DNA of 35,508 nt from contig JAFQCJ010000020.1 in the NCBI GenBank assembly GCA_017416445.1, forward strand, positions 1 through 35,508, in the 5' to 3' direction. Positions within the stretch are counted from its first letter, which is position 1. Each line of letters starts with the position of its first letter. Source of the DNA: Oscillospiraceae bacterium (GTDB taxonomy: Bacteria > Bacillota > Clostridia > Oscillospirales > Oscillospiraceae). Made by a program: the position numbers and the translations under genes. Positions 9,968 to 17,793 of this stretch are shown here, one piece after another. Under the pieces are notes generated by a model. That model saw nothing but the letters and a program-made list of their open reading frames with translations. It was not told where the DNA came from and ran no database searches.

Positions 9968-10108
9968 GTGTACATTCCTCCTAAATTCTTGTAAAAATAG
10001 GAAGCATTCCGCCTGCCGCTTGCAAGCCCGAATGCATCGAACCCTACGCACATGGGAAACCGGTACTTCCGATGTGCGCAAAACTCGATCCTATTGATAC
10101 TTATATAT
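9968..10108 (-). promoter_or_regulatory. structured 5' leader of the SLH protein gene
   Basis: About 140 bases separate the expected transcription start from ATG 9967. Two strong inverted repeats lie inside. CGCACAT (10047-10053) pairs with ATGTGCG (10072-10078) and the pairing continues inward through GGAA/TTCC. GCATTC (10004-10009) pairs with GAATGC (10030-10035). The ribosome binding site lies in the unpaired 3' end. I do not recognise a named riboswitch class. Confidence 0.5.
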
Positions 10109-10114
10109 GGTTTT

Positions 10115-10142
10115 ATTATACCGTTTTTCAAATCTTTGTCAA
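10115..10142 (-). promoter_or_regulatory. sigma-70-type promoter of the SLH protein gene
   Basis: Perfect TTGACA (10142-10137) and perfect TATAAT (10120-10115) on the minus strand, with a 16-base spacer, embedded in AT-rich DNA. This predicts strong constitutive transcription of the SLH protein. Confidence 0.88.
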
Positions 10143-10311
10143 TAACTTGGGTTAATACAAATCCATACATTTCCACCTTTTTTTCAGACTGGTTTATACA
10201 TACTGCAATCATCTCTATGTGCTATCCATTCTGTATATGCATTCTCCCCATTCTGTCCAATGGACATTTCCGTGTCCGCCGCTTACAGTATATGAAATCG
10301 GAAGAAAGGAT

Positions 10312-11856
10312 GTGACACTTACGGACGAGCTTACCCTGTGCGCCGCCGACCCGCAGACCTTCGGGCGGCGGTATCTGAGCCACTATTTCACCTGTCCCTC
10401 CCCCTCCTTCCACAGGACCCTGTGCCGTCTGTGGAAAAAGCAGGTGATGAAGGGCAAAACGCCCTCCCCCGACGCTCTGCCCGAGCTGCTTTCCGCCCCC
10501 GGCTGCAGGCTGGCGCTGGCGGCGCCCCGGGGACACGCCAAATCCACCGTGATGAGCCTGCAGAACGTGCTCCACGCCGCCCTGTTCGGCTATAAAAAAT
10601 ACATTCTGCTGATTTCCGACACTGAAAGTCAGGCCACCGCCTTTCTGGACTGTATCAAGACCGAACTGGAGGAAAACGAGACCCTCATCGCCGATTTCGG
10701 TAATCAGAAGGGCAAAGTTTGGAAAAACAGCGTGATTCTACTGCAAAACGGCTGCCGCATCGACGCGGTGGGCTCAGGGCAGAAGCTCCGCGGCCGCCGC
10801 CACGGGGCGCGGCGACCCGACCTGATCATGCTGGACGACATCGAAAACGATCAGGAGGTGCTGTCTGCCGACGGGCGGCGCAAGCTGGAGCGGTGGTTTT
10901 TCGGCGCGGTGAGCAAGGCGGGCGACCGGTACACCGACATCGTCTGCATCGGCACGGTGCTGCACCACGACAGTCTGCTGGTGCATCTGCTGGAAAACCC
11001 CGCCTACCGCAGCGTCCGCTGGCAGGCCATCGAGCGGTTCTCCCAAAGCCCGCTGTGGGAGGAATGGCGTGTCCTCTACACCAATCTTTCGGACGAGCGG
11101 CGGGACAAGCGGGCGCTGGCCTTTTTCCGCAAGCACCGCCGCAAGATGCTGGAGGGCACCAAGGTGCTCTGGCCCCAGAAGCTGCCCTATTACGATTTGA
11201 TGTGCATGATGGTCAGCGAGGGAGAAAGCGCCTTCTGGCAGGAGATGCAGAACCAGCCTCAGGACCCCGCCGCCTGCCTGTTTCCCCGGGAGTGGCTGCA
11301 GTTTTATGACAAGGAGGCCATGGATTTTTCCACCGGCTTCCGGTTTTACGGCTACTGCGACCCCAGTCTGGGCAAGAGCGTGGACTCCGACTTTTCGGCC
11401 ATCCTTACACTGGCAAAACAGGAGCAGACCGGCCTGTTGTTCGTGCTGGATGCCGACCTGCAGCGGCGGCACCCCGATGCCATCATTCGGGATGTGCTGG
11501 ACAAGGCCCGCTGGCTCAGGCGGGCGTTTGGCGGGCAGTACACCGCCTTCGGTGCCGAGACCAACCAGTTCCAGTGGTTCCTCAAGGAGCGGCTTGCCGC
11601 CGAGAGCGCCGCACAGGGAGTCTATCTGCCCATCACCGAGGTGCGTGCCGCCTCCGACAAGGTTTTGCGCATCCAGTCGCTGCAGCCCGACATCCGCAAC
11701 GGCTATCTTCGGTTCTGCCGGGACCAGACCGAGCTTTTGCGCCAGCTGGAGCAGTTCCCGCTGGGGCGGCACGACGACGGCCCCGACGCGCTGGAGGGCG
11801 CGGTGCGCCTGTGCAAGCAGGGCCCCCGGCTGAGCACCGCAAAGCTGTGGGCGTGA
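10312..11856 (+). CDS. orphan phage terminase large subunit-like ATPase/nuclease
   Basis: 514 residues from GTG 10312, which has GGAAG 7 bases upstream; the frame also runs back to a GTG at 10219, but that part lacks coding character. The N-terminal ATPase shows Walker A APRGHAKST (about 71-79), Walker B LIMLDDIE (171-178) and a coupling motif VCIGTVLHH (211-219). The C-terminal RNase H-like nuclease shows the expected acids: D350 in CDPSLG, E416 in GAETNQF, and the HDDGPDAL cluster (488-494). Such enzymes power and cut DNA during phage head packaging. Length and motifs fit a complete, intact enzyme. No small terminase, portal, capsid or integrase gene is nearby; neighbours are a surface protein and hipBA. 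Either a prophage remnant or a domesticated gene is possible. Confidence 0.85.
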   Translation: MTLTDELTLCAADPQTFGRRYLSHYFTCPSPSFHRTLCRLWKKQVMKGKTPSPDALPELLSAPGCRLALAAPRGHAKSTVMSLQNVLHAALFGYKKYILLISDTESQATAFLDCIKTELEENETLIADFGNQKGKVWKNSVILLQNGCRIDAVGSGQKLRGRRHGARRPDLIMLDDIENDQEVLSADGRRKLERWFFGAVSKAGDRYTDIVCIGTVLHHDSLLVHLLENPAYRSVRWQAIERFSQSPLWEEWRVLYTNLSDERRDKRALAFFRKHRRKMLEGTKVLWPQKLPYYDLMCMMVSEGESAFWQEMQNQPQDPAACLFPREWLQFYDKEAMDFSTGFRFYGYCDPSLGKSVDSDFSAILTLAKQEQTGLLFVLDADLQRRHPDAIIRDVLDKARWLRRAFGGQYTAFGAETNQFQWFLKERLAAESAAQGVYLPITEVRAASDKVLRIQSLQPDIRNGYLRFCRDQTELLRQLEQFPLGRHDDGPDALEGAVRLCKQGPRLSTAKLWA

Positions 11857-11877
11857 CAGGGCAACCTGCACCGAATA

Positions 11878-11966
11878 TGTCATTCTGAGGCCACAAGCCG
11901 AAGAATCTCCCCTTTTCAAGCGCAGATGATCGTTTGGGGAGATCCTTCGCTTCGCTCAGGGTGACA
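11878..11966. repeat. palindromic repeat element (REP/MITE-like)
   Basis: An 89-bp imperfect inverted repeat. The left arm, 11878-11912, begins TGTCATTCTGAG; the right arm, 11936-11966, is close to its reverse complement and ends CTCAGGGTGACA. The arms are joined by about 23 bases. The TGTCA...CTGAG...AAG.ATCTCCCC pattern resembles dispersed intergenic repeats I have seen in bacterial genomes. It sits 21 bases past the terminase stop. No coding capacity. Confidence 0.65.
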
Positions 11967-12007
11967 AGGATAGCGATTCCAACTCGCCCACCCCTGCTGT
12001 GCGATGG

Positions 12008-12055
12008 AAAAAGCTGCTGTGCCGGATCGTTTGATCCTGTGCACAGCAGCTTTTT
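12008..12055. terminator. bidirectional terminator between terminase and hipA genes
   Basis: A perfect 15-bp stem (12008-12022 with 12041-12055) is flanked by five A on one side and five T on the other, with an inner GGATC/GATCC stem in the loop. It serves the two convergent transcription units: the terminase gene on plus and hipBA on minus. Confidence 0.9.
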
Positions 12056-12078
12056 GCTGTTTGCAAGCGTGCGGTCTT

Positions 12079-13338
12079 CTATTTCGCTGCTTCGTAACAC
12101 TGAGAAAAGGCCGGGCGCATATTTTCCATCCCGCCGCGACTGATCCCGTAGCGGGCAGCCAGCCGTTCCCAGTTGTTTTTTACCGTATCTGCGATTTGCT
12201 TCACGTTTTTTTCTGCTTCCGACCGGTTCATCCCATAATAAACAGCTGTCTCTATGGCCAGTTCAAAGGATATCGAACTGGAATCCTCACTGACATTCAA
12301 GGCCAGATCCTCGCCGTACGGCACCGGGTTCACATCATACATCGGTGACAGTCTCCAGCCAGAGGCCGTCAGCAGAAACCCGTGATTGCGCAAATGATCG
12401 TCGGTATTGGAGACTGCCATATTGAACACAATGCGTCTCCACAACTCCGGCAAATCCTTCTTTGGAGCCGCACCGTTTGCCTTCAGAAACGATACCAACT
12501 CCAAATAACTGGTTCCATCATCCCCGGATGCTCCATCCACCTTACCCAGCATCGTCATAGCCGATGCAAAATGCACCCTGCGCCCTTCCGTCCTGTCAAA
12601 GCGTTTCACCAGAAAGGTACTGCCCAGCTTTGAAAATGTCTCCAGCCGCGACTCCGGAACATCCAGTCCACATAGGCGCGCCAAGTCATGGACGACCTTT
12701 TCCCACGCGCCGGTGTTGTGCTCGTCATTTCTGGATGGAAATTTTGCGATCCACAAAGACCCATCCACATCCTGCACGGTAGCCTTCGGTCTGGCGCCCC
12801 CCAGCGAGGAGCCCGGACGAATCAATTGCGCCAGCCACTTTTCTTCCAGCGCGTTCTCATCTTTTTCAAACTCACGGGAGGCTTCTTCCAGACTGCGCAG
12901 CGTCGCCCAGGGAGGTGCCGCCGTTTCCCGGTCATCTGATAAAAACGCACCACCTTCCTCAAGCGAAAATCGGATGGCACCCATACGTGTCTCATCATAA
13001 ACACCTAAAAGATAGTCGCTGTCCAGAAGCTTGCGGGGTTTTCTTCCTTCCTTATCCGCCAGAAGTTTTTCCCGCCGCATCATCAGCATACGACCCCAGC
13101 GGTCCGGCGAAGAATCTGCAAAAAGACCGAACGCCGTTTTATTGATCGGATACTGCCGCCCCCGATAAAGCGCCAAATCCGGATCAAGCACATACGGGAA
13201 TCTGCTGCCGGTCAACCATGCTTCATCATAAGCAAAGGCATAATGCTCCTTCCCGTGTCCCTGCTCAACATAAAGACTCCCCAGCTTCACTGGTTCCATC
13301 CCACTCCAGTTCTCATATACATATATAGTTTTCTGCAT
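12079..13338 (-). CDS. hipA: HipA-family serine/threonine kinase toxin
   Basis: 419 residues. In the HipA family, the kinase phosphorylates a target (glutamyl-tRNA synthetase in E. coli) and induces dormancy; HipB neutralises it. Visible motifs are the N-terminal subdomain with SSPDRWGRML (76-85), the Ser/Gly loop PGSSLGGARPK (175-185), the ATP-site KFP (199-201), the catalytic NTDDHLRNHGF (311-321) and the metal-binding D335 in LSPMYDVNP. All key residues are present and the length fits the family (E. coli HipA is about 440), so the toxin looks active. Start ATG 13338 has GGAGG upstream and lies 2 bases after the hipB stop, indicating a tight operon and probable translational coupling. It ends at the shared terminator 12008-12055. 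Confidence 0.93.
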   Translation of the reverse strand: MQKTIYVYENWSGMEPVKLGSLYVEQGHGKEHYAFAYDEAWLTGSRFPYVLDPDLALYRGRQYPINKTAFGLFADSSPDRWGRMLMMRREKLLADKEGRKPRKLLDSDYLLGVYDETRMGAIRFSLEEGGAFLSDDRETAAPPWATLRSLEEASREFEKDENALEEKWLAQLIRPGSSLGGARPKATVQDVDGSLWIAKFPSRNDEHNTGAWEKVVHDLARLCGLDVPESRLETFSKLGSTFLVKRFDRTEGRRVHFASAMTMLGKVDGASGDDGTSYLELVSFLKANGAAPKKDLPELWRRIVFNMAVSNTDDHLRNHGFLLTASGWRLSPMYDVNPVPYGEDLALNVSEDSSSISFELAIETAVYYGMNRSEAEKNVKQIADTVKNNWERLAARYGISRGGMENMRPAFSQCYEAAK

Positions 13339-13340
13339 CG

Positions 13341-13661
13341 TCAGCCCTCCTGTTTCGGTGCGCGTTTCCGAACCGTCAGATTCAGATCCTGCAGCCGTCT
13401 GCCCAGTTCGTCATCTCTGGCGATCTGCAGAAGGTCGGCATCCATGCCGTTCAGTGCGTGAAGGACGGCTGCATAACTGCCCATGGACACCGAGGGGCTG
13501 CCCTTTTCGATACTGATCAATGTCATTCTGCTGATGCCTGCTCGTTCCGACACCAACTCGGCAGACAGCTGTCTCCGCAGCCGTGCCAGCCGGATCTGTG
13601 TTCCCATTTGGCTCAGGATCGCCCGCGTCTTGGGCAGCAGTACAATCGCTTTCTTGCTCAC
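13341..13661 (-). CDS. hipB: HipB-like XRE-family antitoxin/repressor
   Basis: 106 residues from GTG 13661, which has GAGGAGG 8 bases upstream. The longer reading frame back to 13718 runs through the promoter and is rejected. An XRE-type helix-turn-helix spans about residues 19-70, with the pattern IRLARLRRQLSAELVSERAG and SRMTLISIEKG. The C-terminus is basic (RKRAPK). HipB homologues bind HipA and repress their own operon. Its position immediately before hipA supports the assignment. Confidence 0.9.
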   Translation of the reverse strand: MSKKAIVLLPKTRAILSQMGTQIRLARLRRQLSAELVSERAGISRMTLISIEKGSPSVSMGSYAAVLHALNGMDADLLQIARDDELGRRLQDLNLTVRKRAPKQEG

Positions 13662-13683
13662 ATCAGTCGCCTCCTCATTAATG

Positions 13684-13718
13684 TATATAATTATATGCAA
13701 ATATCGTATTTTTGTCAA
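13684..13718 (-). promoter_or_regulatory. hipBA promoter with overlapping palindrome
   Basis: Perfect TTGACA (13718-13713), a 17-base spacer and perfect TATAAT (13695-13690) on the minus strand. The palindrome ATATAATTATAT covers the -10 box and is a plausible HipB operator for autorepression. The predicted transcription start leaves a leader of only about 20 bases before GTG 13661. Confidence 0.85.
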
Positions 13719-14171
13719 TTTTTATTTACATTATTAAAATTTCACCTCCCTGTAGAGCAAAGGCTTCATCAGGAGAGGATGCTTTGTAATATTGACATTG
13801 GGCAGCAGACTGATCATTGATTCGTCAGTCTGCCTCCCGCGGGACCATGCATACATCCCTATTTTGCCACATCATATGCGTCTATGCGTAAATCCACGGA
13901 AACGTTCTGCCCGTACGACCCTTATTTTCAATCATTACCGACACAGATTTTACGCACAGGAAGCTGAAGAAAAGAAGTACCATGAATATCCCCGGTCCGA
14001 GAAAACGCTATTCTGCATCCGCCGGCAGGAAATCAACCGGCTGAACGCTTCTGAGGCTTTCTTCCGTTCCCGCATCCATGCAGTTCAACGGGACAACACG
14101 CCCGTTGGAGGCGTAATGCACCTCGCGCCGCTCTCAGGCATCCTCATTTTTTGCACAATTTCCAAAAATTA
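13719..14171. other. intergenic stretch without a supportable gene
   Basis: About 450 bases lie between the divergent hipBA and tetR-type promoters. A 9-bp hairpin (GCAGACTGA 13805-13813 with TCAGTCTGC 13825-13833) has no T tract, so it is not a clear terminator. A 126-codon plus frame (13792-14172) has no good start or ribosome binding site and no recognisable motif. The stretch could be gene remnant sequence. Confidence 0.5.
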
Positions 14172-14204
14172 AGCATAGACTAATTATAGAACGTATGCTA
14201 AAAT
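14172..14204 (+). promoter_or_regulatory. promoter and probable autoregulatory operator of the TetR-type gene
   Basis: Extended -10 TGC-TAAAAT (14199-14204), 17-base spacer, and -35 TAGACT (14176-14181). The inverted repeat AGCATA (14172-14177) / TATGCT (14194-14199), separated by 16 bases, spans the promoter, as expected for a TetR-type repressor site. Bound repressor would cover both promoter boxes. Confidence 0.6.
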
Positions 14205-14243
14205 AAGCTTGTATTAAGAAAAGATGACCGAAAGGGTGTTCCT

Positions 14244-14945
14244 ATGGCACGGATCAACAAATCGACCCTGACCAAGCTGGAGATCATTCGCGTGGCCTCC
14301 CGTATGTTTCTGGAAAAAGGCTACTCCGCCACTACCATCAAGGCCATCAGCAGTGAGTTGGAGATGAGCACAGGCAATCTGACCTTCTATTTTCCCTCCA
14401 AGGAGCATCTGCTGGCGGCGCTGGTGGAAACGCTGGGCTCCTTCCAGTGGGAGCTGATGTCCCGTGAGGCCGACGAGGGGCTGAGTTCCCTGATGGCCAT
14501 CTGTCTGGAGCTGGCGGCCATGGCGGCCATGTGCGAGGACAACGCAGTAGCCAAAGATTTTTATCTTTCCACCTACACCAGCCCCATAACACTGGAGATC
14601 ATCCGTAAAAATGATGCCCACCGGGCAATGCAGGTTTTTTGCGGTGCGCTTCCCCACTGGACGGAGGACAACTTCCGCGAGGCGGAGGTGCTGGTCTCGG
14701 GCATTGAATACGCCACTCTGATGACCACCGAAAACGGGCCGTCGCTGGAGGCCCGCATCGCCGGAGCGCTGAACCACATCATGCTGATCTACGAGATCCC
14801 GGAAGAGACAAGACGGCTGAAGATCGGACGGGTGCTGGCCATGGATTATCGCAGGATCGGCAGCCGGGTCTTCCGTGATTTTCTCGATTTTGTAGAACAG
14901 AACAACGAGCAGGCCATTGAGGCGCTGCTTTCCCGCCGTAAGTAA
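14244..14945 (+). CDS. TetR/AcrR-family transcriptional regulator
   Basis: 233 residues. Residues about 9-65 form the TetR helix-turn-helix, with FLEKGYSATTIKAISS and the recognition part MSTGNLTFYFPSKEHLL. The rest is an all-helical ligand/dimer domain with no assignable ligand. ATG 14244 has AAAGGG 7 bases upstream. It is the first gene of an operon: the stop is 20 bases before the start of the secreted protein at 14966, with no terminator or promoter between. An inverted repeat over its own promoter suggests autoregulation that would also control the secreted protein. Regulators of this type usually pair with efflux pumps or enzymes, so the partner is unusual. Confidence 0.92.
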   Translation: MARINKSTLTKLEIIRVASRMFLEKGYSATTIKAISSELEMSTGNLTFYFPSKEHLLAALVETLGSFQWELMSREADEGLSSLMAICLELAAMAAMCEDNAVAKDFYLSTYTSPITLEIIRKNDAHRAMQVFCGALPHWTEDNFREAEVLVSGIEYATLMTTENGPSLEARIAGALNHIMLIYEIPEETRRLKIGRVLAMDYRRIGSRVFRDFLDFVEQNNEQAIEALLSRRK

Positions 14946-14965
14946 CCCCTACAGGAGGAACCAAT

Positions 14966-17608
14966 ATGAAAAAGAGAGTTTTGAGTGTGTTTCTGGCGCT
15001 GGCACTGGTGACAGGACTGCTGCCCGGCACGGCTTTGGCCACCGAATGTGCCCATGAGACCCTGGAATGCTCGAAGGACAACGCCCAGCACTGGACGACC
15101 TGCGTTGACTGCGGTGCGGTTGTTGACTGGGAAAGCCATTACGATGAAGCCGGCGGTGATGGTATGTGTGATGTCTGCGCCATCCCCATCAACGCAGAAG
15201 GATATTGCGTCCATGACGAAGCAAGCGCATGGGACGGCGAGACGCCGGACTATGGAGATCATTGGATGACCTGTTCCTTTTGCGGCGGCTACTGGGAAGG
15301 TCATTATGACAATACCGGTGACGACGGCAAGTGTGATGTCTGCGCCATCCCCATCGACGAAGAAGGATATTGCGTCCACGACGGCGAGGGAAAATGGGAC
15401 CGCGAGACGCTGGACTATGGAGGTCATTGGATGACCTGTTCCATCTGCGGCGGCTACCGGGAAGGTCATTACGACGAAAACGACGACGGCAAGTGTGATG
15501 GCTGCGACATCCTTATCGATGAAAATAACCAGTGCGCCCATGACGAAGAAGCATGGAACGGTGATCAGAACAGTACCGGGCACCATATGACCTGCTCTAT
15601 CTGCGGCGGTTACTGGGAAGACCATTACGACGAGAACGGCGACGGCACGTGCGATGTTTGCGGCGCTGAAATAACCGTCATCAACATTCCCCTTCAGCTC
15701 AAGGCGGTCAATGCCGAAGGGGAAGTCATTACCGACACTTTGGATGTCATGCTTTCCCCCGCCGAAAGCGATAATTCCATCTGGCTTGCCAACACTGCAG
15801 AAAATTATAGCAATGTCTATGCGGTTGCCATCGGTGAAAACCGGCTGCACGGCTGGGATCTCTACCCCTCCGGCTACCTTAAACCTACCGAAGAGGTGAC
15901 TTTTACCGTTAATGCCAAAGGCAATGTGACCATCACCAGCGGCAACGCTACGGTGGAAACCACCGATACCATGACCTATATCGTCATTACACTGACGGCT
16001 GACACCGAGAGCGGCGGCGGTGAGGGGGAAGGCGGCGAGACACCGCCCTCCGGCTCCGTCACCATTTTGGGCAGCGCGGTTGTGGGCCAGACCCTGACCG
16101 CCCAGACATCCGGCTTTGATCCCGGGGCCGAGCTGAGCTACCAGTGGTGGAAGTCTGTGGAAGACCGCGTTAAAATCGAGGGTGCCACAGAAAGCACCTA
16201 CACACTGACGGAAAAGGAACTGCACTGGGCGATCTACTGCGTGGTCAACGGCGTGGAAAGCGATCATGCGGGGCCGGTCGAGGCTCCCGCCGCCCATTCG
16301 GTCAGCGTCTCGGCGGTGGATGCCGCAGACAGCGGGGTTCTTGAAGGTGCCTCCATGCAGGTGGTTGATTCCAATGGCGATGTTTGGGAGGAATGGACTT
16401 CCACCAGCGTACCCTATGAAGTTACCGGCCTGAAAACCGGCGAAGCATACACCGTGCTAACAGTCGTGGCGCCCTCTGGCTATCTCCTTCCCGCTGCCAT
16501 AGATTTTGAGATCGAAGAAGACGGCGACCTCGTCATCGGCGACAACGTGTCCGAATCGGGAACGATTCAGGTGGCGTTTACCATGACAACAGTCAGCATC
16601 TCGGCGGTGGATGCCGAAAACGGCGCAGATCTGGCAGGTGCCACCCTGCAGGTGGTTGATTCCAATGGCGATGTTTGTGACGAATGGACTTCCACCAGCG
16701 TACCCCATGAGATTATCGGCCTGAAAACCGGCGAAGCATATACCCTGAGAGCCGATACAGCTCCCGATGGCTATGCCATCCCCGACGAGACATCTTTCTC
16801 CATCCGCGAGGACGGCAACATCGTCACCACCGGTCCCGCCACCATGGAGGGTGTCCTTCTGGTCATATTTGAGCGATATACCATCACCATCGACGATCCC
16901 ATCGGAAACGGCACGATCACAGCCGATAAAGACACTGCCGCCGCAGGGGAGACCGTCACCCTGACCATCACACCTGGCGCGGGTTATGTACTGAGGAGTA
17001 TCACCATCAACGGAGCAGAGGATGAGAAGGTTCTCGGCAAGACGGAAGTCACCTTCACCATGCCTGCGGAAGATGTGTCTGTTTCGGCTCGTTTCCAGCA
17101 AGGCATTGCCATTTATTTTGACAACACCGACTCCGGCTGGACAAATGTACTCTACTTTGAAGGCTTTGGCTACGATCAGGGCTTAGGCCTTGGCAACAAC
17201 CTTTACGGATTTATCGTTCCCGGTGACACCCCCGTAGCCTTCACCAACTATATGCTGGGCATGTCTTCAGAATTGTACCCCGAGGGTTATTATTCCACCG
17301 AACCGTTCACCCCCGAAAGCGGCAGGACCTACCGCAGCAGCGATTTCCGGACCATCCATGTAGCCACCGTGGATGATCAGCTGACCGTTACAGCTACGCC
17401 GGCGGGTGCAAATCCGGCGGTAAAGATGCTGGTGATCGTCGCGGGCTTTACCAGCGGACCGACGGGCGGGCAGCTGGTGGATTGCCGGACTCTGGAAGCT
17501 GCCACCGGCTCGGCAACAACACCCCGCACGGTCTCAGGCGATTACCTTGAGCTCTTCTTTGTGGATCCCGTCACCTACGCGCCCATCTTCTGCAGCGTCA
17601 TACAGTAA
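14966..17608 (+). CDS. secreted Cys-rich protein with Ig-like, SpaA/CnaB-like and bacterial-repeat domains
   Basis: 880 residues; AGGAGG lies 7 bases before ATG 14966. Signal peptide 1-25, ending TALA. Residues about 26-235 hold four Cys-rich units, each with a CxxC pair and an acidic loop running into a second pair, such as HYDENGDGTCDVCG. Then come a beta domain (about 236-350), a Gly/Glu linker, an Ig-like domain with SYQWWKS (about 363-441), two near-identical SpaA/CnaB-like domains (about 442-538 and 540-631), a bacterial repeat ending FTMPAEDVSVSARF (about 637-711), and an unrecognised C-terminal domain (712-880) ending in a Cys. No LPXTG, SLH or C-terminal membrane helix is visible, so it is probably released or held by partner proteins. 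Co-transcribed with the TetR-type gene; terminator at 17627-17676. Confidence 0.88.
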   Translation: MKKRVLSVFLALALVTGLLPGTALATECAHETLECSKDNAQHWTTCVDCGAVVDWESHYDEAGGDGMCDVCAIPINAEGYCVHDEASAWDGETPDYGDHWMTCSFCGGYWEGHYDNTGDDGKCDVCAIPIDEEGYCVHDGEGKWDRETLDYGGHWMTCSICGGYREGHYDENDDGKCDGCDILIDENNQCAHDEEAWNGDQNSTGHHMTCSICGGYWEDHYDENGDGTCDVCGAEITVINIPLQLKAVNAEGEVITDTLDVMLSPAESDNSIWLANTAENYSNVYAVAIGENRLHGWDLYPSGYLKPTEEVTFTVNAKGNVTITSGNATVETTDTMTYIVITLTADTESGGGEGEGGETPPSGSVTILGSAVVGQTLTAQTSGFDPGAELSYQWWKSVEDRVKIEGATESTYTLTEKELHWAIYCVVNGVESDHAGPVEAPAAHSVSVSAVDAADSGVLEGASMQVVDSNGDVWEEWTSTSVPYEVTGLKTGEAYTVLTVVAPSGYLLPAAIDFEIEEDGDLVIGDNVSESGTIQVAFTMTTVSISAVDAENGADLAGATLQVVDSNGDVCDEWTSTSVPHEIIGLKTGEAYTLRADTAPDGYAIPDETSFSIREDGNIVTTGPATMEGVLLVIFERYTITIDDPIGNGTITADKDTAAAGETVTLTITPGAGYVLRSITINGAEDEKVLGKTEVTFTMPAEDVSVSARFQQGIAIYFDNTDSGWTNVLYFEGFGYDQGLGLGNNLYGFIVPGDTPVAFTNYMLGMSSELYPEGYYSTEPFTPESGRTYRSSDFRTIHVATVDDQLTVTATPAGANPAVKMLVIVAGFTSGPTGGQLVDCRTLEAATGSATTPRTVSGDYLELFFVDPVTYAPIFCSVIQ
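16291..16870 (+). repeat. tandem duplication of a SpaA/CnaB-like domain
   Basis: Two domains with a 291-bp (97-codon) offset. The run at 16361 and 16652 coding QVVDSNGDV is identical in DNA, and both continue through EWTSTSVP, GLKTGEAYT and a P.GY segment. Strong DNA identity suggests a recent duplication. Confidence 0.85.
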
Positions 17609-17626
17609 CCGAAACCTCATAAAACC

Positions 17627-17676
17627 GGCGTCCTGCCCGACCTTTGGTCAGAGCAGGACGCCATCTTCTTTTTTTC
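17627..17676 (+). terminator. rho-independent terminator of the tetR-type operon
   Basis: A 10-bp perfect stem (17627-17636 with 17653-17662) plus an inner GACC/GGTC stem is followed by a T-rich tract to 17676. It lies 18 bases past the stop at 17608. Confidence 0.9.
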
Positions 17677-17721
17677 TAATTTTCTAAAAATTTATTCCAC
17701 ACCTGAAGTCCGCTCCAAGGC

Positions 17722-17750
17722 TTGTCTGTTTGCTGAAAATATGCTAAATT
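17722..17750 (+). promoter_or_regulatory. promoter of the DUF362 ferredoxin gene
   Basis: -35 TTGTCT (17722-17727), 17-base spacer and extended -10 TGC-TAAATT (17745-17750). TATGCT at 17740-17745 matches one half of the inverted repeat at the TetR-type promoter, but no second half-site is found at the same spacing. Confidence 0.5.
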
Positions 17751-17793
17751 AGTACCATCCGAACAACATTTTCCCGTAAAGGAGTCGATTATC

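Noticed and set aside
6824..9994. Very long plus-strand open frame opposite the SLH protein
   Set aside because: It mirrors the real gene: GC-rich codon bias removes antisense stops. It lacks a ribosome binding site and recognisable domains, while the minus frame has a signal peptide, SLH domains, promoter and terminator.
9968..10108. Known riboswitch class (for example c-di-GMP or cobalamin)
   Set aside because: The conserved bases of those classes as I know them are not present; only generic hairpins can be supported.
9968..10212. Upstream extension of the SLH protein or a small minus-strand gene
   Set aside because: These frames contain the promoter and leader hairpins; AGGAGG and the signal peptide fix the start at 9967.
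10312..13661. Prophage
   Set aside because: Only a terminase-like gene is present; no integrase, structural, lysis or attachment features are visible.
13792..14172. 126-codon plus-strand frame before the TetR-type gene
   Set aside because: No ribosome binding site, no motif, and it runs into the promoter; not supportable as a gene.
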